Positions 9,137 through 18,242 of a DNA stretch of 64,000 bases are shown here, piece after piece. Position 1 is the stretch's first letter. Every line of letters starts with the position of its first letter. The notes under the pieces are model-generated. The model saw only the letters and a program-made list of their open reading frames with translations. It searched no databases and was not told the origin of the DNA. A program made the translations under genes and the position numbers. This stretch comes from Haloplanus natans DSM 17983 (GTDB taxonomy: Archaea > Halobacteriota > Halobacteria > Halobacteriales > Haloferacaceae). The DNA is taken from contig NZ_ATYM01000003.1 of the NCBI RefSeq assembly GCF_000427685.1, forward strand, positions 310,001 to 374,000, in the 5' to 3' direction.

Positions 9137-11764
9137 TCACAGTCCGGTCAGAAGACTCGCGAACTGGTCGAGACGATCGTCGATGGCGTCGACGTCGTAG
9201 ACCGCCGCCTGTCGTTCATAGTACGGCGCCAGCGCCGATGCATCAGGGGCTAACGTCCCAGGGTCACAGTCGGTCGCGATGGTCAACGAGCACACCGGAG
9301 CGTACGATGCCTGGAGCTCGCGCGTGACCGCCTCGATGTCGCTGGGGCGGTCGTCGGTGACGGTGATGATCAGTGGTTCGTCACGCTGTGTCTCGACAAC
9401 CGTCCGGGCGAGCCCGATTGCCTCGGCTAACGGTGTCCCACCACCGCAGTTAGTATCGAGCAGCGTTGTCTGGACGTGACGCGACTCGACGGCGAACGGC
9501 TTCGCAAGGCGAGCCTGACCGTCGATGAAGTCGATGATGGCAACACGAATCCCCAGTCCCTCGGCAGCGACGGCGAGTCGGGCGACCGCCTGTGTTGCAA
9601 CCTCGATTTTCGGGGGGCTACCGTTGCGCATCGACCCCGACCGATCTAGCACGAGCACGAGGGCGTAACGCTTCTCGCGGCCAGGCGTCGGAGTTTCACA
9701 GACCCGTGGATCGCCGATGGCGAGCCGATGACCGGCGCGGGTATCGTACTGACCAGCGGTCAGCCCGCTCCGGGTTCCCCGCTGCCGTTCGAGCGCGAGT
9801 TCCTTTTCGAGGACCTGCGCGACGCGGGCGGCGCCGTCCTCGACCGCACTCCATTGCCCCGGTGGGACGAGGTCGTCGGTGACTGGGACGAACACGACAT
9901 CGTCGAGACGCTCCGGTCCGGCACCGTTGCCACCTACACACGTCTCGGTCGATGACTCGGTCCCGTCCTCCCGGTGGTCCTCGTCGCCTTGGTGGCGCCG
10001 ATCGAAGACATCACCGAGGTCGCGAAGCTCTCGCTTGACAGCCTCCCGGTCGACCTGCTCTCGGGCCGCCTCTTGTTTGGCGACCTCACGGTCGTGTTTG
10101 AGCGCCTGTCCGTACTCTGTCGGCGACGGTGCGGCCCGCTCGACGCGCTCGTGAGCTGGCCCCGGCACCGGTTCGTCCGCTGCTGCGGCCTCGACATCTC
10201 CATCGCGATGCTTCACCTGGTCATCCTCGCCAGATGGCCTCGGATCGTTCGAGGGGCCGCTCAGGTCGTCAGTCTCCACAGACCCGGTGGCTGTCGCTCC
10301 GATGTCGAACGCATCGAGTGGTGTCTGGACCGACCGGTCGTCGGGAGTGGCTCGACCATCTATAGGACCCGATGGGGACGATGGATCAGTCCTGTCTCCC
10401 GGATCGCCCCGATTTTCGCGAGCGCGCTCGACAGCCGCCGCGAGTGCGTGGGATCTCGACGGGTGCTCCGCTGACTCCTCACTGCTTTCGATGGATGAGT
10501 CTGCCCGCGACGCTGAATCGCCGTCCGCTATCGACGGCTCTTGATCACGCTTCTGCTCGTCCCCCTTCTGGTCGACTGGAGTCGATGCGGTGTCACCAGT
10601 GATGTCCTCGGTATCCGGCTCGGGCGAGCTGACCGTGCCGTCCGCATCCTCTCTGGCGGGATCCGGCGTCATCGCGGGATGGTCGAACACGTCCTGATAC
10701 GGGTCCGCCGTTGCCTCGCGATCGACCGAGACCCCAGTTGCCTCGGGAGTACTAGCAGGTCCGCCCTCCTGCGGCGAGTGGTCGTGCCCGTCAGTTCCCG
10801 AATCAGCGCCACCGTAGCTCTCCGATTCGCCCGTCTGTTCGACAGCGCTCGCGACGATCGGCTTGAGCGTCGACGTCCAGGTGTCGATGACGCGGCGGGC
10901 CCGCTCGACCGAGGCGGTCTTGTCGTGCTTGTGGGTCGCGTCGTCGAGGTCGACACCTCGAATAGCGAGGGCATCGACGGCGAGCTGAGTCAGCGCATCT
11001 TGTAAAGACCGAAAGGCGATCTCGTCGGCCTCGGAAACGAACCCGACGCGGTCGTCATCCCGGTCAAGCAGGACCTCGGTGGTGCCGGTCGGGTACACCG
11101 CGGCGTCGTACAGAGCGGTGGTCACCGCGTCCCAGAACGAGAGGCGTGCCTGCTGCCCATCTCCGAGGTCGTCGGGAGTCTGCGAGTGGATTCGGCGGGT
11201 GAGTTCGAGCCGGATCTCGGCAGTGTCGCTGAAGTTCGTGCCGTGGATCGCCTCGTGCTCGATTGCGCCGTCCTCGACGATGTTGATCAGCTCGTGGACG
11301 TGCTGATGGTATTCCGGGTCGACCTCGGCGTTGAGCAACGCGGCGATTGGGGCAATCGCAGTCTTGAGGATGTGGAGGAGCTCGTGGAAGGCGAGGCCGA
11401 ACTGGTGGGCGTGGTCGGCGGTGAGCTGGTCGTTCAGCGGCACCCGCTCCAGCGGGGCTGGCGCGGTCGTGACGAGTACGAGAAACGCTGCGTCGATACC
11501 GTCGAGCAACTGAGCGGCCTGTTGTCGTTCGAGGTCGGTTGCCTCACTGCTGATCAGCGCGTCGACGTCGGCAGGCAGGACCGCCGCCGTCTGTACCGCA
11601 GGGGTGAGGACGACTTCGACGTCGACGCCGGCCGGGAGATGGCCTTGCAGGAACGCCTGGAGCCGGTCGCACCGACCGGCTGACGCCCGCACCCGGGCGT
11701 GGACATCGGGGCTGAAGGTCTCGACGGAGGCGTTCGAAGTGATCGAGGAATTAGTATCGGACAT
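9137..11764 (-). CDS. HExxH / von Willebrand factor A domain protein, MoxR partner
   Basis: 875 residues. The N-terminal domain has a zinc-peptidase-like motif HELLH (residues 127-131), followed by HVHELINIVEDGAIEHEAIH (154-174), a pattern in which a later acidic or His residue could complete a metal site. Residues about 320-590 are a long acidic, disordered linker rich in D, E, S, T and P. The C-terminal vWA domain (about 690-875) has a full MIDAS site: LVLDRSGSM, the Thr in GGGTPLAEA, and Asp in ITVTDDRPSD. The layout resembles CobT/CoxE-type vWA partners of MoxR AAA+ ATPases, and such an ATPase is encoded on the same strand at 12636-14237. No chelatase substrate genes are nearby, so cobalt chelation is unlikely; a remodelling or conflict role is inference. 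Confidence 0.8.
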   Translation of the reverse strand: MSDTNSSITSNASVETFSPDVHARVRASAGRCDRLQAFLQGHLPAGVDVEVVLTPAVQTAAVLPADVDALISSEATDLERQQAAQLLDGIDAAFLVLVTTAPAPLERVPLNDQLTADHAHQFGLAFHELLHILKTAIAPIAALLNAEVDPEYHQHVHELINIVEDGAIEHEAIHGTNFSDTAEIRLELTRRIHSQTPDDLGDGQQARLSFWDAVTTALYDAAVYPTGTTEVLLDRDDDRVGFVSEADEIAFRSLQDALTQLAVDALAIRGVDLDDATHKHDKTASVERARRVIDTWTSTLKPIVASAVEQTGESESYGGADSGTDGHDHSPQEGGPASTPEATGVSVDREATADPYQDVFDHPAMTPDPAREDADGTVSSPEPDTEDITGDTASTPVDQKGDEQKRDQEPSIADGDSASRADSSIESSEESAEHPSRSHALAAAVERARENRGDPGDRTDPSSPSGPIDGRATPDDRSVQTPLDAFDIGATATGSVETDDLSGPSNDPRPSGEDDQVKHRDGDVEAAAADEPVPGPAHERVERAAPSPTEYGQALKHDREVAKQEAAREQVDREAVKRELRDLGDVFDRRHQGDEDHREDGTESSTETCVGGNGAGPERLDDVVFVPVTDDLVPPGQWSAVEDGAARVAQVLEKELALERQRGTRSGLTAGQYDTRAGHRLAIGDPRVCETPTPGREKRYALVLVLDRSGSMRNGSPPKIEVATQAVARLAVAAEGLGIRVAIIDFIDGQARLAKPFAVESRHVQTTLLDTNCGGGTPLAEAIGLARTVVETQRDEPLIITVTDDRPSDIEAVTRELQASYAPVCSLTIATDCDPGTLAPDASALAPYYERQAAVYDVDAIDDRLDQFASLLTGL

Positions 11765-11920
11765 GATGGGGAACGAGAGGTATCGGACCTCTTCGCTCCC
11801 TTGTGGCCGATAAATCGTCGGCGCGAAATTACCTCATTATTCTCCGAGTGTAAGCCGGGAGTCTGAGCTTACTGCCTTCTGTCCGAAGGGGTTTTTAGTA
11901 TGAATAAGATATGAATATGC
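11765..11920. promoter_or_regulatory. divergent promoter region vWA / mazE-like
   Basis: 155 bp between the vWA gene (minus) and the antitoxin gene (plus). A TATA-like tttttagtatg (11891-11901) lies about 25 bp before the ATG at 11921, which would give a nearly leaderless toxin-antitoxin transcript. Confidence 0.4.
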
Positions 11921-12187
11921 ATGAGTAAGGGCGAACGCCGGAAGATCGGGGAGCGAGGCCAAGTGACGATTCCCAAAGAGCTCCGAGAACGGTTCGGAAT
12001 TAAGGGAGGAGATGACGTCGTGATCCACGAAGAGGCGGGGAAACTCGTTATCGAACGACCGGTCACTCGTGAGGAGTTGGCTGAGGGGTACCGTCAGCGT
12101 GCCCAACAAACCAGCGAGCTCGCTGACGAACTGGAGGGCGTCTCGACGGAGGCTAATGACCACCTAGGCGATGCCCCAGAGTGGTAG
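11921..12187 (+). CDS. AbrB/MazE-type antitoxin
   Basis: 88 residues. The N-terminal half is an AbrB/SpoVT swapped-hairpin DNA-binding domain: RRKIGERGQVTIPKELRERF, then GIKGGDDVVIHEEAGKLVIE. The C-terminal half is an acidic helix suited to wrap the toxin. The stop is 3 bp before the start of the MazF-like gene, the usual antitoxin-first arrangement, and the product should repress its own promoter (family knowledge). The pair lies on the opposite strand between the MoxR and vWA genes. Confidence 0.9.
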   Translation: MSKGERRKIGERGQVTIPKELRERFGIKGGDDVVIHEEAGKLVIERPVTREELAEGYRQRAQQTSELADELEGVSTEANDHLGDAPEW

Positions 12188-12190
12188 CAT

Positions 12191-12550
12191 ATGGCTCTGT
12201 CTGTCCGCCGAGGGGATGTCGTTATCGTCGAACTCGATCCGACACAGGGTTCCGAACAACGGGGAACGCGACCGTGTCTCGTCGTGCAGAACGATGTCGG
12301 GAATGCAAACGCACCGACAACGATCGTTGTTCCGTTCACCACCTCGTTCGGCGAGCAGCTCTACCCGTTCGAAGTGCTCGTCCCAGCCGAGGAGTGTGCG
12401 CTTCGGGAAGACTCCGTCGCGCTCTGTAGCCAGATTCGAACCATCTCTATCGAGCACCGCATCACCGAGAACCTCGGCTCGATTCCGCAAGAGCGGATAG
12501 ACGAGGTCGATACCGCACTCGAATACAGTCTCGGTCTCACCGAAATTTGA
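12191..12550 (+). CDS. MazF/PemK-type mRNA interferase toxin
   Basis: 119 residues of the PemK/MazF endoribonuclease family. It starts with VRRGDVVIVELDPTQGSEQRGTRP: the RGDVV strand and the conserved loop ending in RP. LVVQND, TTIVVPFTT and SVALCSQIRTIS follow, the last holding the catalytic Arg/Ser region, and the product ends ERIDEVDTALEYSLGL. Full length for the family, with the key positions present, so it is probably active. It would cleave mRNA when the unstable partner encoded 3 bp upstream is lost. Confidence 0.9.
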   Translation: MALSVRRGDVVIVELDPTQGSEQRGTRPCLVVQNDVGNANAPTTIVVPFTTSFGEQLYPFEVLVPAEECALREDSVALCSQIRTISIEHRITENLGSIPQERIDEVDTALEYSLGLTEI

Positions 12551-12635
12551 GTGGGGTTGGTGAACGAGTTCGGGCGTTCCAACGTCACGGATTGCCTATG
12601 TACGGAATTCCCCGCGGCTGAGCGGTCGCTAGGTG

Positions 12636-14237
12636 TCACAGGAAATCGTCGAGGGTCTCGTAGGCGTCCTCGGGATACTGGTTCGGCTCGGCGACCGCCC
12701 ACACCTCGTTCTTGAGCGCAGCCTTCGGCGCGGCGCCGTCCTCGATGTGCTCACAGACGATCACGAGGTTCCGTGTCGACAGCGTCGGCCAGTTTTCGTT
12801 CTGGCGAGTCTGGTGGGCGAACTGGACGACCTTCCGGAGCGTCCCACGGTCAACGACGCGGGAGCCACCGTTGACCTGCACGTCTAGCGTGTCGAGTTCG
12901 ATTTCGACATCCTTGATGTAGGGCTGTTCGAGCGCGCGGAACCGCCCACGGGTAGCGGAGTTCATCGGTTCGGAGTCGCGGTACTCCCGGGTGGGCGGAT
13001 TCATCGTGATCACGATCCGCGCCGACGGATGGGGCTCGACCAGCTCGCCATGTGCCTTCACCAGCAACTTTCCCTCGTTGAGCAGGCGATGGAGCGCCAT
13101 CGCAGCACCGGCTCGCATCACCGGGAACTCGTTCAGCACCAAAACCGACCCGTTCAGGAGTGCCTGCTTGGCGGGGCCGGTCCGGGGCACGATCAGCCCC
13201 TCCTCGGTGGGTGTCAGCGGTCCGAACAGGTCCTCGGTGTGGGTCGCCTCGTCACAATCGATGGAGATGTATCCCCTGTTTGTCTCGTGGCAGAGGTACT
13301 TGATCAGGTAGTTCTTCCCCGAGCCGCGCGGCCCGACGAGGCGGACGGGAACCAGCCCTCGGGCGAGTTTCTTCGCGAGCAGTTCATCAAGGGGAAGCTG
13401 GAGGCGCGGTTCGACCGGGACTGCCGGCGGGACGACGTGCCCGGTGTCGTCGACGGGGAGCGCGTCGTCGCCGGCGTCGGGATGGCTCGCCGCCTTCGGC
13501 ACGTCCGGGTGGTCCGGGTCATCGAGAACGTGGAGGCCGGTCGCCACGGGGTCGTCGGCGTTGCGACCGACGGCACTGACGTACTGCGCCTCGAGGGATT
13601 CGGGATCGAGTCCCGCAGTTCGGTAGACAGGTTCGCCCACTGGGATGTCGGTGGTCGCGAGGTCGACCACCCGGGCCACACCACGGTCTGTCTCGGCGTC
13701 GAGCCGACGCGCGTATCGTCGGGCGGCGGCAGTCGCAAGGCGAGTCCCGACGGGGACGTGCTGGGGTGCCTCCTGGAGGATGGCTGCTGCGCGGCTCTCG
13801 GTGAGCGTCCCGGTCAGACCGGTGAGGTCGTCAGCGCCGGCATCAGCAAGGGAACTGAACGTCTCGTAGCCCGCGTCACGAAACGCCTGGTCGATGCTCT
13901 CGGTGACGACGCTGATGACGGTGAAGTCAGGCGTGTCCGCCCCAGCCCCGAAGGCCGCGACGATGATGTCGGGTTCGGGTCCCTGCGGGCTAACCCCGGT
14001 GATCGTTCTCGTTCCACCGGCACCTCGCTTCAGCGTGTAGATACCGGCGTCTGCACCCTCGTCGAGGAGGTCAGCGGCGGCCTGCTCGCCGATGTCGACG
14101 TAGTCGCTCACCCGGAGGGTGACTCGTTCCAGAGGGATCTGGCCGCCTTCGCGCTGAAGGAGTCGCCGTACAAGATGGCTCAAGATGGCCTGTTCGTCGG
14201 GCTGGCTGTCCGCGTCGTCGGTAGTAGTGGATGACAT
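12636..14237 (-). CDS. MoxR-type AAA+ ATPase with N-terminal HhH region
   Basis: 533 residues from the ATG at 14237 (MSSTTTDDADSQ); upstream codons to 14270 are open but unlike the family. Domains: an N-terminal winged-helix-like region (AILSHLVRRLLQREGGQ), a helix-hairpin-helix-like stretch (TFSSLADAGADDLTGLTGTL) near residue 130, and a C-terminal AAA_5/MoxR domain with Walker A LVGPRGSGKN near residue 300, Walker-B-like SVLVLNEFP, and sensor-1 IVITMNPP. Walker B has Asn-Glu where Asp-Glu is usual. The partner is the vWA protein on the same strand, separated only by the opposite-strand toxin-antitoxin pair. MoxR/vWA pairs act as chaperone-like remodellers; the target here is unknown. Confidence 0.8.
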   Translation of the reverse strand: MSSTTTDDADSQPDEQAILSHLVRRLLQREGGQIPLERVTLRVSDYVDIGEQAAADLLDEGADAGIYTLKRGAGGTRTITGVSPQGPEPDIIVAAFGAGADTPDFTVISVVTESIDQAFRDAGYETFSSLADAGADDLTGLTGTLTESRAAAILQEAPQHVPVGTRLATAAARRYARRLDAETDRGVARVVDLATTDIPVGEPVYRTAGLDPESLEAQYVSAVGRNADDPVATGLHVLDDPDHPDVPKAASHPDAGDDALPVDDTGHVVPPAVPVEPRLQLPLDELLAKKLARGLVPVRLVGPRGSGKNYLIKYLCHETNRGYISIDCDEATHTEDLFGPLTPTEEGLIVPRTGPAKQALLNGSVLVLNEFPVMRAGAAMALHRLLNEGKLLVKAHGELVEPHPSARIVITMNPPTREYRDSEPMNSATRGRFRALEQPYIKDVEIELDTLDVQVNGGSRVVDRGTLRKVVQFAHQTRQNENWPTLSTRNLVIVCEHIEDGAAPKAALKNEVWAVAEPNQYPEDAYETLDDFL

Positions 14238-14476
14238 GATACGTTCTGGAGAGGCCGAGTCGAGGCGCACTGACCGCTATCCTCGGTGCCTCCGCCGCTC
14301 GATTGGACACGAGAAATCGGTGCGCGTCACGCCCTGGGACATCTACAGATCTCAGGCTGAATCACTCACTCTCCGACAAGACGGGTCTGCTGGATACAGA
14401 GGGCGGATTTGGCACCGAGACAGAATTAGTCGGATCCACACTTCTAAATTGACCCGACCTGTATGAATTACCAACT
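14238..14476. other. intergenic with IS-end-like scar
   Basis: About 240 bp between divergent genes. It contains ggtctgctggatacagaggg (14384-14403), close to the scar motif seen elsewhere. It also marks the switch from GC-rich genes on the left to the more AT-rich pair on the right. Confidence 0.3.
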
Positions 14477-15208
14477 TTGGAGCTGTATATCGCTTCAGGA
14501 ACGCATGTCGACAGCGATTTAAAAGAACGAATCCACCGAATCGAGAACGCAATAGGGGAGCCTGATGTTGTTTTCATGGAAGGCGACTCATCTGCTTTCA
14601 GCATTGGAGCCTTTCTCACCCTAATCAAGACGTTTCCATATGCGCCCCTTGTTATCGCGGCCGCTACGTTCCAGATATACCTATTCATCGAATTCTTTGG
14701 TCGAATCGTTTCTTACTTCGGTGGAGATTCGTCAGGACGGGATCAAGAACTGGCCCAGAGTCTCAAGAACAAGTATGAAATAAAATCTCGGGAGGTTGAT
14801 CTTGATCTCAGTCAGTTTATAAATGACAATAGGCTTCTTAGCTCAGTTGTGAACTGGGCAGTAGTCGTAGTTGTATTCGTTTCGATCTGGCCACTACCCA
14901 TCACTTTGTCAAATATCGCATCTCTCATAATATATGAATTGCTGGCTGGATATATACTATTTCTAGGTTTTCTCGCGCTTGTACATGAGGAAAGAAATTG
15001 CCATTTTGCCGGCGTTATAGCCGATTCGCAAGAAGAGTTCGAGAATGCCTGCTTGATTACAGGTGAGACACATCACGCTGGTACTGCCCGGTTTCTGAAG
15101 GATGAACAAGAAATCTCACTACTTAATCCCGAACCGGAGAGTCTATCGGTGGTCTCAAAAATTTTCTTAACCATATATGAGCTTGTAACCAGACTGAGGT
15201 CGATATAA
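14477..15208 (+). CDS. TraB/PrgY-like membrane protein
   Basis: 243 residues, starting at a TTG because the frame is closed upstream by a TGA at 14450 and holds no ATG or GTG. Residues 5-40 (IASGTHVDSDLKERIHRIEN, then EPDVVFMEGDSS) fit the opening of the TraB/PrgY superfamily (G-T-H then P-D-x-V-x-x-E). A late motif ACLITGETHHAGTARFL resembles the second conserved His-containing motif of the family. Between them are hydrophobic segments (FPYAPLVIAAATFQIYLFIEFF, VVNWAVVVVVFVSIWPLPIT, YELLAGYILFLGFLALVH). Members are implicated in pheromone shutdown or proteolysis; the role here is unknown. Codon use is more AT-rich than its left neighbours, as in the HEPN gene that follows. Confidence 0.55.
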   Translation: MELYIASGTHVDSDLKERIHRIENAIGEPDVVFMEGDSSAFSIGAFLTLIKTFPYAPLVIAAATFQIYLFIEFFGRIVSYFGGDSSGRDQELAQSLKNKYEIKSREVDLDLSQFINDNRLLSSVVNWAVVVVVFVSIWPLPITLSNIASLIIYELLAGYILFLGFLALVHEERNCHFAGVIADSQEEFENACLITGETHHAGTARFLKDEQEISLLNPEPESLSVVSKIFLTIYELVTRLRSI

Positions 15209-15300
15209 CGGTGACTTTACTGATAGAATTATAGATCTGAGGGGTAGATTGATCAATAGACAGGTGGCATTTTTTATTCCTCGTCTCACTGTTCCTCTAC

Positions 15301-16110
15301 ATGTATTGGAACGAAGAAGAAGTTGAGGACTACATTCGATACCCGAGTGAGGGAAGTGCCGAGGAACTTGGTTCTCCGATCTATTTCATTGGCCAGAATG
15401 AAATTGAGCGAGATGAGCTGATGGAGGATTTAATCGACGATCTTGAGGAGAAGGGCTACGATTACGCACCGGTTAGACCCTACAATTCACGCGAGTACTA
15501 TGAGGTGGACACGGGAGAATTCCACTCTACCGATGAGGATCAGTACGTTAGGTACAACGAGATAATGCTTTACTGTATTAATATTTTGACCGAGTATCCC
15601 TTTGCGTTAGCTACGCATCCTGATCGAGATTCTTGGCGCATTGTGACGCCTGCCGATTTGAATACAAGGACTGCAAAGGAGTTCTTGTTCACCTATTATG
15701 CGGAGATGGCGAAGGCAGTATCCGATCTCATCAAGGAGGAGTATAGTGTTGATGAGCTTCAAGAAGTCTACGAGGATGCCCGCTCAGGAGGAGGAGCGAT
15801 AGGTAGATGGAGTGACGCTGTCGACGAGAATGTGAATCTTCACCCAGTTGAGTTCATGTCCATCGCAGATCTGAAAGAAGTAGTTCGTGATAATAATACT
15901 CTTCTAGATGAACTGGATTTCTCCTCGAAAACTCAATGTAAGCAGGCGTTCGACACGGTTGAGAAGTTCCGGAACAAGGTGATGCATGGGAACCGAAGCG
16001 TGATCTCCAGTGAAGAGGATGTCGAGGCTCTCGTTGAGTCGCTTGAGATAGCCTGCGACATCGCGGTCAACGCTGGCGGTGATGGTCCGGGATTAGATAT
16101 CCCACCGTGA
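15301..16110 (+). CDS. HEPN-domain protein
   Basis: 269-residue soluble acidic protein. The last 60 residues (TQCKQAFDTVEKFRNKVMHG, then a helix VEALVESLEIACDIA) carry R-N-x-x-x-H, the catalytic R-x4-6-H motif of HEPN ribonucleases, most like the Swt1/RiboL-PSP type found in defence and toxin proteins. The first 200 residues have no recognisable domain. A T-rich TATA-like element (ttttttattcc, 15271-15281) lies about 25 bp before the ATG, suggesting a leaderless transcript. It follows the TraB-like gene on the same strand, has similar AT-rich composition, and ends just before the ISH6-bounded insertion. RNase activity is inferred from the motif alone. Confidence 0.6.
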   Translation: MYWNEEEVEDYIRYPSEGSAEELGSPIYFIGQNEIERDELMEDLIDDLEEKGYDYAPVRPYNSREYYEVDTGEFHSTDEDQYVRYNEIMLYCINILTEYPFALATHPDRDSWRIVTPADLNTRTAKEFLFTYYAEMAKAVSDLIKEEYSVDELQEVYEDARSGGGAIGRWSDAVDENVNLHPVEFMSIADLKEVVRDNNTLLDELDFSSKTQCKQAFDTVEKFRNKVMHGNRSVISSEEDVEALVESLEIACDIAVNAGGDGPGLDIPP

Positions 16111-16123
16111 TTACTTCGGAGGC

Positions 16124-16131
16124 GAATAGTT
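16124..16131. repeat. target-site duplication (left), GAATAGTT
   Basis: These eight bases directly abut the left ISH6 terminal repeat at 16132. The identical octamer directly follows the solo ISH6 terminal repeat at 34634-34641. ISH6-type elements make 8-bp duplications (established knowledge). Confidence 0.85.
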
Positions 16132-17580
16132 GGTCGTGTCGCAAAGCGGTCTAGAGTTTGCCTCTGGTGCTCTCAATTGAGAGGTCACAGCTCATTGCTG
16201 TTTTGGTGGATCGCTGGAGCAGTTCATCGAGGAACGATTGGTAGTACTCTGGATCAGCGTATTTCACCAGCCGAAGTTGGAGTATCGCCTCTAATCCCTC
16301 CGTTGTCCAGCGCATCCACTGGTTCTTGCACCGCTTGCTGACTTCGCCCATCAGTCGTTCGACGGGGTTCGAGGTCCACGGCACCTCGAACCCCTCGATG
16401 GCTGCCTCGGCGAAGGTCACAATCGACGGCAGCCACCGCCGAAGATACCTCGCAGCCTTCTCTGATCCGTACTGCTCTAGCTGCCATGCTGTCTTCTCGA
16501 TACGCTCGGTCGTTCGCGCGATCCGTTCGCGGATCGCCGCGAACTCCCCCTCTGGCCGGTGCTTGGCGACAGAGTTCTTCAGATGGAACACTTCGTCAAT
16601 CACTTCCGAGACAATCTTGTTGCGACGATCTAAGGAGAAGACACCGTCATCCCACAGATTGTAGTCCAGCGTCCGGCCGACATGGACGAGGTCAAGTTGG
16701 TGCTCACGGTTTTCGTCAGTAAAGGCCGTGACAATGCCGCTATCGCCGTCACTGACGACCGTCGCGTCGTCAGTGACTGCGTCGATGTCATCAAGTTCGC
16801 TTGCTGTCTCGTCCCAATCAGCGTTGACCGAGAGATCCAGCAGGGAGCGTGACTCATCGTCGGTGTCTTCGCCGAGCGTGGCTTGGACAGAGTGGTACGA
16901 GCGGTCTTCGTCCTGGCTGTGACACTTCGTGCCGTCAGGAATAACCGCGTTAGCGTCTGTTTCAGCAACACAGTCAGGAAGAAACTGCTTGAGCTTACTG
17001 CCGTACTTTCTCGCGCGGCGGTTGATAGTGGTCGGCGACGGCATCTCTGAGAGGATGCCGTCGCCGTGATCAGCAGCATCACGATAGCTGAGCGAGGTGG
17101 CGAGATCGACACTCTTGGCCGCTATGTCCTGCTGATAGCGGTTTTGCCCGTCGAAGCTGAGAACATCTTCGACGGGCCGGAAGTAGCTGGGTTCGTCGTG
17201 GTCAGCGTCGGTATCCTCGACGTAGTGGAGAGAGAACTCGTGCTCACCGGCGGTTGTGACGGCTGTACGGGTATCGGTTCCAGCTCGTTGGAACCGCTGT
17301 TGACCGTTGCCGTTTGCATGTTTTTCGCCACAGAGCGCCTCGACGCGGCTCGCGTCGAGGCTCTCGACCAGTCCTTCGAGAAGAACTGACTCGACGTTCT
17401 GGTCAGTGATGAACTCAGCCAGCGTGGCCAGCGGTATCGTTTTGTCGTCGTCGATGCTAACGGTCAACCGCACGTCGATTGTGGCGTGCATGGGTCACCT
17501 CTCAGGTTGGACACCAGAGGCGACCCGTTCCTCACGGGAGCCAGTTGCTACTGAACTCTAGAGGACTTTGCGACACGACC
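16132..17580 (-). mobile_element. ISH6-family insertion sequence
   Basis: 1449 bp with inverted ends: left ggtcgtgtcgcaaagcggtc, right (reversed) GGTCGTGTCGCAAAGTCCTC, both followed by TAGAGTT (27 bp, three mismatches). Subterminal GCCTCTGGTG and GAGAGGT are also mirrored. It encodes one intact transposase. It has no target duplication of its own: the left flank gaatagtt differs from the right flank aattaatt. Confidence 0.9.
16151..17491 (-). CDS. ISH6 family transposase
   Basis: 446 residues, the usual size of ISH6 transposases. Recognisable parts are an N-terminal region (TIPLATLAEFITDQNVESVL), a metal-binding-like CGEKHANGNGQQRFQRAG, a helix-turn-helix-like stretch (TSLSYRDAADHGDGILSEMP), then a DDE-type core with Asp in VIPDGTKCH, Asp in ATVVSDGDSGIV, and the late Glu region PWTSNPVERLMGEVSKRCKN. 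Uninterrupted and flanked by good terminal repeats, so it may be active. Confidence 0.9.
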   Translation of the reverse strand: MHATIDVRLTVSIDDDKTIPLATLAEFITDQNVESVLLEGLVESLDASRVEALCGEKHANGNGQQRFQRAGTDTRTAVTTAGEHEFSLHYVEDTDADHDEPSYFRPVEDVLSFDGQNRYQQDIAAKSVDLATSLSYRDAADHGDGILSEMPSPTTINRRARKYGSKLKQFLPDCVAETDANAVIPDGTKCHSQDEDRSYHSVQATLGEDTDDESRSLLDLSVNADWDETASELDDIDAVTDDATVVSDGDSGIVTAFTDENREHQLDLVHVGRTLDYNLWDDGVFSLDRRNKIVSEVIDEVFHLKNSVAKHRPEGEFAAIRERIARTTERIEKTAWQLEQYGSEKAARYLRRWLPSIVTFAEAAIEGFEVPWTSNPVERLMGEVSKRCKNQWMRWTTEGLEAILQLRLVKYADPEYYQSFLDELLQRSTKTAMSCDLSIESTRGKL

Positions 17581-17588
17581 AATTAATT

Positions 17589-18242
17589 CATCAATTATCC
17601 ACCAGTGATCAATGTATGGGCAAAAAGGTCGACTGTATGAGTAATCGTAAGCGAATATTTGAGTGAAGGCGATTAGAAATCACTCACTTCGACTCGATAT
17701 AGTCGTTATAGACGCCATTCTCTGAGGGATCTAATCGAGTTAAGACATAATTCGATTAACTTTATACTCACCGACAGAGATATTGATACATACCGGGTGG
17801 ATCAATCTCTACTAATGCTGAGCGGATTCCGCTCCGGAGGTCATCAAGCTCATTGAAGTACCTGTTTCCGAGTGCCGATCAGAGTTGCCGCCAGCACTCT
17901 TCTGTCGGATTCAGCTTTGCCATTCCAGTTGGAAAATCGTCCGCGAATATGGACTACGTCAAAACCCCCGACCCCCACACAGCCCCCAGATGTCGGACAG
18001 GCAGCTCAGTAGTTCTTTGTGATTCAAGAACTGCTACAAACCCCAGATTCTTTGAAGAGAACGCCCGTATCCATGTGATCACTCACACCGCAGACGAGAA
18101 TCTAGCGAAAGCGTGTGCGCGTATCCCGTCTGAATTCGGATACTACGAAATCGAATCCCGATACGACAGTCCACCACAATCAGTCAAATCTGAATTTCCA
18201 ACTGCCGACCGCCTCACCTGAAACGAAAGACAGGTGCGGTTG
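17589..18242. other. 650-bp region without a convincing gene
   Basis: Between the ISH6 copy and the surface-protein gene. An open frame at 17853-18221 begins with TTG, has an unusual composition and matches nothing I know. A perfect 15-bp palindrome GAGCGGATTCCGCTC is at 17820-17834. The first 200 bp are AT-rich. This is probably degenerate DNA inside the ISH6-bounded unit. Confidence 0.4.

Noticed and set aside
16132-17580. Independent insertion of ISH6 with its own target duplication
   Set aside because: Its immediate flanks (gaatagtt and aattaatt) differ, while the left flank matches the flank of the solo end at 34634.
17853-18221. Open frame between ISH6 and the surface-protein gene
   Set aside because: It starts with TTG, has no domain and no ribosome-binding sequence, and its composition is unlike the neighbours.
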